Shown here: positions 1 through 4,713 of the stretch, one piece after another
Layout of the letters: every line of letters begins with the position of its first letter
Numbering within the stretch: position 1 is the stretch's first letter
DNA from: JAEUIE01 sp035430005
GTDB lineage: Bacteria > Planctomycetota > Planctomycetia > Gemmatales > HRBIN36
Assembly (NCBI GenBank): GCA_035430005.1
Contig: DAOMFV010000193.1
Span: 1 to 6,458, forward strand
Length of the DNA: 6,458 bases
Direction of reading: 5' to 3'
Position numbers and translations under genes: made by a program
The notes under the pieces: model-generated
Seen by the model: only the letters and a program-made list of their open reading frames with translations
What the model was told of the DNA's origin: nothing
The model's database searches: none

Positions 1-1
1 G

Positions 2-130
2 CTTCATGGGCCAGAGGCGTTGTCCACTTGTACGATACCGATGCCGACGGGGCATGTTCGGTGCATTAACGTGGCGATGGCGGCGGGGATTGTTGTTTAT
101 GAAGCCCTGCGACAGATTTCACTCAAGTAA
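2..130 (+). CDS. trmL: tRNA (cytidine/uridine-34)-2'-O-methyltransferase, TrmL type, C-terminal fragment
   Basis: Partial gene running in from the left edge; base 1 is the last base of the preceding codon. The 42 visible residues end at TAA 128-130. They contain HGPEALS near the start, then IPMPTGHVRCINVAMAAGIVVYEALRQ with at most one or two residues differing from the usual SPOUT C-terminal pattern (GPE..., IPM..., R(S/C)(L/I)N...A..GI..YEA.RQ). This part of SPOUT methyltransferases forms the S-adenosylmethionine-binding trefoil knot. TrmL methylates the wobble ribose of certain tRNA-Leu species in the cytosol. The usual RSLN is RCIN here, a mild variation. Only the tail is present, so another SPOUT subfamily (TrmH or TrmJ-like) is possible, but the short tail ending just after YEALRQ fits TrmL best. 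It is followed within 2 bp by a long inverted repeat. Confidence 0.8.
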   Translation, partial: LHGPEALSTCTIPMPTGHVRCINVAMAAGIVVYEALRQISLK

Positions 131-131
131 A

Positions 132-204
132 TACCAGCCCGACGCGCTAGCGAGGGAAAAGTGCGCCATCGCCGGCAATTCCTCGCTAGCGCGTCGGGCT
201 GGTA
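132..204. repeat. Perfect 24-bp inverted repeat with CGCTAGCG core
   Basis: The arms 132-155 and 181-204 are exact reverse complements, with a 25-nt spacer. The core CCCGACGCGCTAGCGAGG recurs after hisC at 6367-6387. It starts two bases after the trmL stop codon and could fold as a very stable hairpin in RNA, so it may protect the 3' end or stop transcription, but there is no T-run. I associate this word with dispersed planctomycete intergenic repeats from memory, not from a search. Confidence 0.85.
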
Positions 205-350
205 AAGTGTATCGATTATGACGGCAGGGTGTCTTTCATCAGTTCTTGCACGACCGAGTGCTGTTTCGAACTTGAGTGAAGTTCAGAAGGCTGTATGCGA
301 TGCGTGAATTAGACGATAGAGGGGAGTCAGTTACTTCGTGAATCTGCTTC

Positions 351-647
351 ATGCCACCGGTTGTGTTCTCAACGACGTCTTTCGCTGAGTTAGAGCAGTT
401 TATGCTCCAGACGCTCTGTCACCACGAGCGATTGGATGTGGGACAGGTTTTGATAAGGCGGACCCTCATGCGGCAGGGAGCTGAGATCATAGGACTGGCC
501 ATCAGAATTCAAGGTCCTCGGCTTATGTGTAGCCATGCGATATGGGCTGAGCGGGAAAATCGCATCTTGTTCTACGATTCTGCAGGGCATCGTTTTGCTG
601 TGGTGAAATTGGCGGAATCGCCCGAAATTGGGCAGGTTGCTGCGTAG
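351..647 (+). CDS. Small hypothetical protein (98 aa)
   Basis: An acidic-basic mixed, soluble 98-residue protein with no signal peptide or membrane segment. I do not recognise a named domain. Visible features are an N-terminal FAELEQFMLQTLCHHERLD helix-like stretch, a central GAEIIGLAIRIQGPRLMCSHAIWA segment and a C-terminal ENRILFYDSAGHRFAVVKL segment, which read like a compact alpha-beta fold. The pattern QTLC...QGPR...RILFYDS.G.RF resembles short planctomycete hypothetical proteins I have a vague memory of, which is a weak argument. The ATG at 351 is the only usual start: an in-frame TGA lies at 339-341. The purine-rich AGGGGAG at 320-326 is 24 nt upstream, too far for a normal Shine-Dalgarno, so initiation may be leaderless or weak. 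It stands alone on its strand between two repeat-bearing gaps. Coding status is probable, function unknown. Confidence 0.65.
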   Translation: MPPVVFSTTSFAELEQFMLQTLCHHERLDVGQVLIRRTLMRQGAEIIGLAIRIQGPRLMCSHAIWAERENRILFYDSAGHRFAVVKLAESPEIGQVAA

Positions 648-961
648 CCCCTTCTGAGATCAGTCTATTGGGAGGGTGAGGCTCCTGTAGAACTGCAAGC
701 CGTTGCAATAACAGCTCGGCAGGTGCCTCTCCCTCTCTGGTGTCGGTGATACTTGAAATACGGGCTAGGGCAGCAGCCAAAGAGGAAAATCGTGTTAAGC
801 TGGTTAAAGTTCGCTTGACTGGGCATGGCCTACCGTTCAATATCATAGTATTGGGAATCAGAACATTTCTCGGAACGACTCAGTTCTTGGAACTGGCGAT
901 TGCCATTCTGCTTGTTCGCATTTCTACGTCATGGATGACGGAGTACTGGGACTGGTGCTAC
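648..961. other. Gene-free stretch upstream of the glycine-rich pair
   Basis: About 310 bases without a convincing gene. It holds the imperfect inverted repeat at 671-736. An open frame continues upstream of the glycine-rich gene to an ATG at 740, but that part lacks a ribosome site and would bury the signal peptide, so I treat it as untranslated. TTGACT at 815-820 matches a -35 box, but the nearest -10-like word, TATCAT at 841, is 20 bp away, so the promoter call is weak. Confidence 0.5.
671..736. repeat. Imperfect inverted repeat, GAGGCTCCTG type
   Basis: Arm 671-687 pairs with arm 720-736 at 14 of 17 positions. Inside lies a second perfect 5-bp stem, TGCAA 694-698 with TTGCA 703-707 around a GCCG tetraloop. 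Together they could form a long, bulged hairpin. Read on the minus strand the right arm encodes EGEAPAE, a peptide I recall as the typical translation of a dispersed planctomycete repeat. That family assignment is from memory. Confidence 0.6.
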
Positions 962-1492
962 ATGACGAAGTTATCGTGGTTGCTATTGGCAATATTGAGT
1001 GTGTTGCTGGTCCCTGAGGTGGCGCTTGCGCAACCCAGTCGGAATATGCCAGGCACTCGACCTTACCTTCCAGGCTCTCCTCCGATTAACCCCAGTCCGT
1101 TGAATCCGCGCACTCGCGCTGCAGCAGATGCAGTGGGTGTGGAATCAACGGACTTTTATGGAAAGAAGGGGTATCCCCGGGTACTGGGTGATGCTGTGGA
1201 AACCCAGACGACAGGAGGCAGTGCCAGCGGATTGACCGCCTCTGGCGGCACTCTCACAGGTGGTATCTCGGGAAGCGGTGGTCTCTCCGGTATCAGTGGA
1301 GGATTAGGTGGAGGCATTGGTGGGGGCATAGGCGGAGGCATTGGTGGTGGTGGAGGAGGTGGTGGTGGTGGCGGCGGTGGGTTTAGAAATCCAGGTGTCA
1401 CGGGCGGCGGCTTTAGTGGGCTGGGCCCTAAAGGATTTGGCTTTGGCGGCGTACCAGCCTTTGAAGCCTCATCGCTGCGGTATCCTCGGTAA
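962..1492 (+). CDS. Secreted glycine-rich protein, copy 1 (176 aa)
   Basis: Function unknown; the sequence indicates an exported protein. With the ATG at 962 the product starts MTKLSW, followed by a hydrophobic core LLLAILSVLLV and a signal-peptidase I site ALA|Q between residues 23 and 24. Residues 24-82 form a proline-rich conserved segment (PSRNMPGTRPYLPGSPPINP ... DFYGKKGYPRVLGDAVETQ), identical to the next gene. A low-complexity tail follows: Gly/Ser-rich residues, three GGIG units and a run of 13 glycines, then a closing PKGFGFGG motif. The frame stays open upstream to 740 and an alternative ATG lies at 935, but only the 962 start puts the signal peptide at the N-terminus. No strong Shine-Dalgarno precedes it. 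It lies 45 bp before its paralogue and probably shares its transcript. An envelope, matrix or adhesive role is plausible but unproven. Confidence 0.8.
   Translation: MTKLSWLLLAILSVLLVPEVALAQPSRNMPGTRPYLPGSPPINPSPLNPRTRAAADAVGVESTDFYGKKGYPRVLGDAVETQTTGGSASGLTASGGTLTGGISGSGGLSGISGGLGGGIGGGIGGGIGGGGGGGGGGGGGFRNPGVTGGGFSGLGPKGFGFGGVPAFEASSLRYPR
1034..1197 (+). repeat. 164-bp direct repeat, copy 1
   Basis: Identical base for base to 1613-1776, at an offset of 579 bp. It covers almost all of the mature N-terminal domain. The first mismatches outside are A1033 versus G1612 and G1198 versus T1777, both silent. The sequence beyond diverges quickly on both sides. Confidence 0.95.
1310..1345 (+). repeat. 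Three 12-bp tandem units encoding GGIG
   Basis: Units 1310-1321, 1322-1333 and 1334-1345 follow GGNGGCATNGGN and encode Gly-Gly-Ile-Gly three times; the first and third are identical. They lead directly into 13 glycine codons, a GGN-rich tract likely to change length by slippage. Confidence 0.85.
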
Positions 1493-1537
1493 ATAGCACG
1501 TTGTTCGATAACACATCAGGACAGAGTGAGGTGATGT

Positions 1538-2098
1538 ATGACACGTTTAATGGGTTTGCTCCTGACAACTGCGGCATGGTGTGCTCTTGCGCCCGAAACG
1601 GCGTTTGCGCAGCCCAGTCGGAATATGCCAGGCACTCGACCTTACCTTCCAGGCTCTCCTCCGATTAACCCCAGTCCGTTGAATCCGCGCACTCGCGCTG
1701 CAGCAGATGCAGTGGGTGTGGAATCAACGGACTTTTATGGAAAGAAGGGGTATCCCCGGGTACTGGGTGATGCTGTTGAAACGCAGGTCACAGGCGGCAG
1801 TGCAGCAGCTGGCAATAACGGAGTCAGTGGTGTGCAGGCAGCCGGCAGCTCCGGCTTCCAGGGCAATACCGGCAATCAAATTGGGCAAAACGGTGGTGGC
1901 ACGGTTTTGGGAGGCCTTTTTGGCGGCGGCGGAGGCGGTGGTGGCGGCGCTGGTGGTGGTGGAGGTGGTTTCAGTCTCAGTGGTCAATATACAGGGGGAG
2001 CTTTTACCGGCATGGTTCCCAAGGGCTTTGGCTTTGGCGGCACACCGGAGTTTGGTCGGTCTTGGACTGTGCCAATGAACGGCGGCAACGGTAAGTAA
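1538..2098 (+). CDS. Secreted glycine-rich protein, copy 2 (186 aa)
   Basis: Tandem paralogue of the preceding gene, function unknown. The start is well supported: GAGGTGAT at 1528-1535, an extended match to the 16S 3' end, precedes the ATG. A signal peptide spans residues 1-24 (MTRLMGLLLTTAAWCALAPETAFA, cleavage AFA|Q). It has the same architecture but a different sequence from copy 1's leader. Residues 25-83 are identical to residues 24-82 of copy 1. The tail differs: an Asn/Gln/Ser/Ala-containing linker (NTGNQIGQNGG), then Gly-rich blocks broken by a phenylalanine and an alanine, then GGAFTGMVPKGFGFGGTPEF, which matches the closing motif of copy 1. The conserved head and tail motifs around a variable Gly linker suggest a structural surface or secreted protein. 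A strong hairpin follows 26 bp after the stop. Confidence 0.88.
   Translation: MTRLMGLLLTTAAWCALAPETAFAQPSRNMPGTRPYLPGSPPINPSPLNPRTRAAADAVGVESTDFYGKKGYPRVLGDAVETQVTGGSAAAGNNGVSGVQAAGSSGFQGNTGNQIGQNGGGTVLGGLFGGGGGGGGGAGGGGGGFSLSGQYTGGAFTGMVPKGFGFGGTPEFGRSWTVPMNGGNGK
1613..1776 (+). repeat. 164-bp direct repeat, copy 2
   Basis: Exact partner of 1034-1197. There are no silent differences across about 54 codons, while the signal peptides and the linkers of the two genes have diverged strongly. Confidence 0.95.
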
Positions 2099-2124
2099 TC
2101 TCTTCAATAAAGAAGACAATACTA

Positions 2125-2167
2125 ACAAGACAATACCCACTGGCAGAACCAGTGGGTATTGTCTTGT
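2125..2167. terminator. 19-bp perfect hairpin after the glycine-rich pair
   Basis: Arms 2125-2143 and 2149-2167 pair perfectly around the 5-nt loop CAGAA. It starts 26 bp past the stop of the second glycine-rich gene. No T-run follows on either strand, so it may act as an unusual terminator or as a 3'-end stabiliser. The A/T-rich outer part of the stem could partly replace the missing U-tract. It also lies downstream of the minus-strand 36-aa gene, so it could serve both directions. Confidence 0.75.
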
Positions 2168-2284
2168 CGTGGTGGTTTCTCAGTTATCCTGATAACCCGT
2201 TGGTTCTCATGCCGCGACCAGAAGCTTACTACCACTGCATGTATCGTTCGCAGATTCAAGCAGCAACTGTATCGAATTGCCGGT

Positions 2285-2435
2285 AGAGGCCGTCCGGTAA
2301 TTCAAAAGGCAAGGTACATGATTCCAAGCCTTATTAAGATGGGTAGATCAGAGAGAACAGCAAAAGAGGTTGTTCCAACTCACTACCCACCCGAATGGCC
2401 CTGAAAATAGCCGCTTGAATTACCGGACGGCCTCT
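2285..2435. mobile_element. 151-bp element with perfect 21-bp terminal inverted repeats (MITE-like)
   Basis: The ends 2285-2305 and 2415-2435 are exact reverse complements (AGAGGCCGTCCGGTAATTCA plus one base, and its partner). The interior has no coding capacity but carries a smaller pair, TGGGTAG 2340-2346 with CTACCCA 2383-2389. Size and terminal repeats fit a miniature inverted-repeat element moved by another element's transposase. I could not find a flanking target duplication, so a structured RNA or a nested pair of dispersed repeats is an alternative. Confidence 0.45.
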
Positions 2436-2452
2436 GCAGATAAATAATGGCA

Positions 2453-2563
2453 CTAGTTGTCCTGATTCTTTCGCACGACAAACAGAACTGCAACAAGGCC
2501 TACCAGCACCAGTATTAGGATGACCATGTAGATCCAAAAGTTGTTCTGAATAAAATCAAACAT
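2453..2563 (-). CDS. Small single-pass membrane protein (36 aa)
   Basis: A short gene read on the minus strand from ATG (2563-2561) to TAG (2455-2453). It begins MFDFIQNNFW and continues with one uninterrupted hydrophobic segment of about 20 residues, IYMVILILVLVGLVAVLFVV. It ends with the charged tail RKNQDN, which by the positive-inside rule places the C-terminus in the cytoplasm. An AGGAG Shine-Dalgarno lies at 2577-2573, 9 nt before the start. A possible promoter sits at 2635-2664. The combination of ribosome site, ideal transmembrane composition and charged stop makes it a credible gene, although it is short enough to be missed by standard callers. Function is unknown. Such proteins often act as small subunits or regulators of larger membrane complexes, but no partner gene is adjacent. 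Confidence 0.72.
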   Translation of the reverse strand: MFDFIQNNFWIYMVILILVLVGLVAVLFVVRKNQDN

Positions 2564-2572
2564 GTTCAGTTG

Positions 2573-2577
2573 CTCCT
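2573..2577 (-). promoter_or_regulatory. Shine-Dalgarno of the 36-aa membrane protein
   Basis: AGGAG on the minus strand, 9 nt from the ATG. It is the main evidence for the start. The 9-bp word TTCACCAGG that overlaps it (2575-2583) is repeated 30 bp upstream in the leader (2605-2613). Confidence 0.7.
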
Positions 2578-2587
2578 GGTGAAGGAA

Positions 2588-2637
2588 CCTCGAAAAGAGG
2601 CATACCTGGTGAAAAGTCCAGCATGGCAGACCATGCT
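2588..2637 (-). promoter_or_regulatory. Leader hairpins upstream of the 36-aa gene
   Basis: Two short stems lie in the presumed leader: AGCATGG/CCATGCT (2620-2626 with 2631-2637, loop CAGA) and CCTC/GAGG (2588-2591 with 2597-2600). Both are small, and a regulatory role is only a possibility. Confidence 0.3.
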
Positions 2638-2664
2638 ATACGCTTTTGATTACAGGATATTCAA
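2635..2664 (-). promoter_or_regulatory. Possible sigma-70-like promoter for the 36-aa gene
   Basis: On the minus strand TTGAAT (2664-2659) and TATAGC (2640-2635) are 18 bp apart, each matching four of six consensus bases. Transcription would begin near 2628 and give a leader of about 65 nt. Planctomycete promoters are poorly defined, so this is tentative. Confidence 0.3.
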
Positions 2665-2726
2665 CGTAAAAGCAAGCAGGAAAATCAGGAACAGGTAGAT
2701 TCTTAAGAGAGAACGGCGCTCCGCGC

Positions 2727-3752
2727 TCAGTGCGAGGAAAGCGACGCCCGTTGCAGCCGGTCACGCACTGCCAACCATTCTGGAAGATCAGGCGGAAGGG
2801 TCACAAAAATACGAGCTGGACTGAGCAAATCCAGCGTGTGGAGGGTTGCATAAAACCGCTGGGAATACTTGACAGGGTCCGGGGGAAGCGGCATGACAAT
2901 CACCTTGGCAGAGGGCGCGAAGGCATCCCGGCTGCCGATGGGCACCCAGCCGACTCGTTGTCCGGCGTTGACCATCTGCTCGACCAAATATTTTCCGCGA
3001 TCATTTGATTCAGTCAGTTCGAGAGGGGTGTAAGGGGAATAGTGCCGTTCCAGCAAGCCGGGCGAGAGCAGTGGTTGATCCGGGTCGGACTTTATCTTCG
3101 CCACTTGATCGATGCGACGGCCCAATACCTGTTCAATGGCCTCTACCGTGATCATGCCTGGTCGCAACAGCCGGGGAGTAGCCACGGAGAGATCGATGAC
3201 GGTCGATTCGATACCCCGGGGAGTCGGTCCGCCATCGAGCAGCAGGTGGATGCGACCCTCCAAGTCACGCAAAACGTGCTTGGCCTCGGTCGGGGACAAT
3301 CGGCTGGAACGGTTTGCGCTCGGGGCGGCGATAGGAAGATCAATGGCTTGCAGGAGTGCCTGTGCCACGGGGTGAGCCGGGACACGCACTGCCACGGTTT
3401 GGCCCCCCCCGGTCACGGTAGCTGGCACGCACGGCTTCTTGGGAAGAACCAGCGTCATGGGGCCTGGCCAGAATCGTTCCGCTAATCGTTTAGCATCATC
3501 GGGCCAGGCTTGGGCCACCTGATGCACTGCACTGGCATCGGGAATATGGACAATGAGGGGGTTCTTGGCCGGTCGTCCTTTGGCGTTGAAGATGCCTTGT
3601 GCCGCTTCAGCATCCAGCGCGTTCGCTCCAATGCCATAGACGGTTTCCGTGGGGAATGCCACAAGCCCGCCCCGCCGCAACACATCGACTGCCTGACGGA
3701 TCACCTCAGGCTCAGGGTGTTCCGGATGAATAGCTAATACTTGCGTCTCCAT
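2727..3752 (-). CDS. tsaC: Threonylcarbamoyl-AMP synthase, Sua5/TsaC family (341 aa)
   Basis: Makes threonylcarbamoyl-AMP from threonine, bicarbonate and ATP, the first step of the t6A37 modification of ANN-decoding tRNAs; TsaD with its partners then transfers the group. The YrdC-type domain spans about residues 14-205. It includes GGLVAFPTETVYGIGANA (28-45), KGRPAKNPLIVHI (58-70), FWPGPMTLVL (94-103), VAVRVPAHP (120-128), PSANRSSRLSPTEA (144-157) and IESTVIDL (181-188). A linker with SPGLLERHYSPYTPL (231-245) leads into the C-terminal Sua5 domain, so this is the long Sua5/YwlC form rather than the short TsaC. Length and all core motifs are normal. The ATG at 3752 has no clear Shine-Dalgarno but fits the family start. 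The gene is divergent from pdxH and is followed by small membrane-type frames. Confidence 0.96.
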   Translation of the reverse strand: METQVLAIHPEHPEPEVIRQAVDVLRRGGLVAFPTETVYGIGANALDAEAAQGIFNAKGRPAKNPLIVHIPDASAVHQVAQAWPDDAKRLAERFWPGPMTLVLPKKPCVPATVTGGGQTVAVRVPAHPVAQALLQAIDLPIAAPSANRSSRLSPTEAKHVLRDLEGRIHLLLDGGPTPRGIESTVIDLSVATPRLLRPGMITVEAIEQVLGRRIDQVAKIKSDPDQPLLSPGLLERHYSPYTPLELTESNDRGKYLVEQMVNAGQRVGWVPIGSRDAFAPSAKVIVMPLPPDPVKYSQRFYATLHTLDLLSPARIFVTLPPDLPEWLAVRDRLQRASLSSH

Positions 3753-3830
3753 GGTTTCATTCTATGAAGGGTACCCAAGTGGGCGAGGCTGTTTGCACTG
3801 AGAGACACATCACGAGTGGGGAATGCGTCA

Positions 3831-3859
3831 GTAACATTTGTGCTGTATTTGGATATGAT
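3831..3859 (+). promoter_or_regulatory. Possible pdxH promoter
   Basis: TATGAT at 3854-3859, five of six bases matching a -10 box, lies 17 bp after GTAACA at 3831-3836, a poor -35. Transcription would start near 3866, only a few bases before the ribosome site. It sits in the 129-bp divergent gap between tsaC and pdxH. Confidence 0.35.
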
Positions 3860-3867
3860 AAGTCAAT

Positions 3868-3874
3868 AAGGAGG
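3868..3874 (+). promoter_or_regulatory. Strong Shine-Dalgarno that fixes the pdxH TTG start
   Basis: AAGGAGG, a complete match to the 16S anti-Shine-Dalgarno core, ends 7 nt before the TTG at 3882. This spacing is ideal and argues against the downstream ATG at 3903. Confidence 0.85.
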
Positions 3875-3881
3875 GTGTGCC

Positions 3882-4523
3882 TTGATCTCTGAAATCATTC
3901 ACATGCGCAAAGACTATGACAAAGGCGGCCTCGTGGAGGCTGATCTACATGCCGATCCTGTTCAGCAATTTCGTCACTGGATGAACGAAGCGCTGATAGC
4001 GCAACTCGTTGAACCTTATGCCATGACGCTGGCCACGGTGACTCCTGAGGGACAGCCTTCAGCAAGAATTGTACTGCTGCGAGGCGCTGATCAGTCAGGG
4101 TTTCAGTTCTTCACCAATTACCTTAGCCGCAAGGGGCACGACATCGAGAAGAATAGCCGAGGGGCGCTGCTTTTCTATTGGGCCGAACTGGAACGTCAGG
4201 TACGCATTGAAGGCACGATTGCCAGGACAGAGGATGCCGTCTCCGATCATTACTTTGTCATGCGGCCCCGGCCCAGCCAGATCGCTGCGGTCGCCTCGGC
4301 CCAAAGTGAAGTAATTGCCGACCGGGGTGTGCTGGAAAAGCGGGTCGCGGAACTGACAGCGGAGCTCGAAGGCAAGCCTGTGCCTCGTCCACCACATTGG
4401 GGGGGCTATACACTGAAGCCCGATTGCGTGGAGTTCTGGCAAGGGCGACCGAACCGGTTACATGATCGATTGCGCTATAGGTGGGATAAGACACGATGGG
4501 TCATCGAGAGATTGAGTCCGTAA
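3882..4523 (+). CDS. pdxH: Pyridoxine/pyridoxamine 5'-phosphate oxidase (213 aa)
   Basis: FMN-dependent cytosolic oxidase that converts pyridoxine 5'-phosphate or pyridoxamine 5'-phosphate to pyridoxal 5'-phosphate with oxygen. Family features run the full length: IHMRKDYDKGGL (6-17), which matches the substrate-contacting N-terminal segment of E. coli PdxH; ARIVLLRG (61-68) and SRKGHDIEKN (82-91) of the FMN site; LERQVRIEG (103-111); and the C-terminal signature FWQGRPNRLHDR (185-196), which holds the LHDR active-site residues. Length is close to the 218 residues of the E. coli enzyme. The start is TTG at 3882, chosen because of the ribosome site and because the residues before Met8 still align with E. 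coli. It is transcribed away from tsaC and followed by two hairpins. The product is the cofactor used by HisC, encoded 0.8 kb downstream, although that may be coincidence. Confidence 0.97.
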   Translation: MISEIIHMRKDYDKGGLVEADLHADPVQQFRHWMNEALIAQLVEPYAMTLATVTPEGQPSARIVLLRGADQSGFQFFTNYLSRKGHDIEKNSRGALLFYWAELERQVRIEGTIARTEDAVSDHYFVMRPRPSQIAAVASAQSEVIADRGVLEKRVAELTAELEGKPVPRPPHWGGYTLKPDCVEFWQGRPNRLHDRLRYRWDKTRWVIERLSP

Positions 4524-4548
4524 CTGCGAGATTGTTGTTAGACTGTGG

Positions 4549-4578
4549 CAGGGGGCAACGGTACTCCGTTGCCCCCTG
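4549..4578. terminator. 13-bp hairpin after pdxH
   Basis: CAGGGGGCAACGG (4549-4561) pairs perfectly with CCGTTGCCCCCTG (4566-4578) around a TACT loop, 25 bp after the pdxH stop. There is no T-run, so it is either a non-classical terminator or a REP-like repeat. Its reverse complement resembles the next hairpin. Confidence 0.65.
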
Positions 4579-4605
4579 TGGGACGTTCAGCACCTTCGCC
4601 AAGAT

Positions 4606-4637
4606 GCAGGGGGCAGTTGAGTACAACTGACCCCTGC
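4606..4637. repeat. Second hairpin of the same family, inverted
   Basis: GCAGGGGG... (4606-4619) pairs with 4624-4637 around an AGTA loop, with one G-A mismatch (4613/4630). Aligned with the reverse complement of the preceding hairpin, 23 of 30 positions match. Three of the stem pairs differ on both sides so that pairing is kept. Confidence 0.65.
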
Positions 4638-4713
4638 CACGACCAACAGGCGTGAACTCGATCTTAGTTTCCCCGCACCGCTCTATCCAGGGGGAGAGGG
4701 GACTCAGACAGGC

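Larger units (their letters stand above)
2099..2452. other. Gene-free stretch between convergent genes
   Basis: About 350 bases between the plus-strand glycine-rich pair and the minus-strand small membrane gene. It holds the terminator-like hairpin (2125-2167), a short GTTATC/GATAAC hairpin (2183-2196) and the inverted-repeat-bounded element (2285-2435). The one plus-strand frame of any length (2159-2404) begins inside the first hairpin and shows no protein-like sequence, so I see no gene here. Confidence 0.6.

Noticed and set aside
6..221. 71-residue open frame on the plus strand
   Set aside because: It is a shifted reading of the trmL tail and then runs through the inverted repeat; the correct trmL frame carries the SPOUT motifs.
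523..846. 107-residue minus-strand frame containing EGEAPAE
   Set aside because: It overlaps the 98-aa gene and crosses the 671-736 repeat; the recognisable peptide comes from the repeat itself.
740..961. N-terminal extension of glycine-rich copy 1
   Set aside because: The extension has no counterpart in the paralogue and would place the signal peptide in the interior.
1310..1381. Tandem glycine-codon repeats considered as a CRISPR or noncoding minisatellite
   Set aside because: They are in frame, have no unique spacers and encode GGIG and poly-Gly; they are protein low complexity.
1156..1401. Poly-proline frame on the minus strand
   Set aside because: It is the antisense of the glycine codons of the secreted protein; it has no ribosome site and no independent composition.
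2159..2404. 81-residue plus-strand frame with GRGRPVIQ
   Set aside because: It starts in the stem of the terminator-like hairpin and its distinctive peptide comes from the 21-bp inverted repeat, which gives the same peptide on the other strand.
2250..2441. GCAGAT at 2250-2255 and 2436-2441 as target-site duplication of the 151-bp element
   Set aside because: The left copy is 29 bp away from the element end, so it does not flank it directly and is probably chance.
2334..2537. 67-residue minus-strand frame
   Set aside because: It overlaps the 36-aa membrane gene in another frame and takes in one repeat arm; the 36-aa frame has the ribosome site and a coherent membrane segment.
3042..3485. 147-residue and overlapping plus-strand frames opposite tsaC
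   Set aside because: They are antisense shadows of a gene whose motifs are unambiguous on the minus strand.
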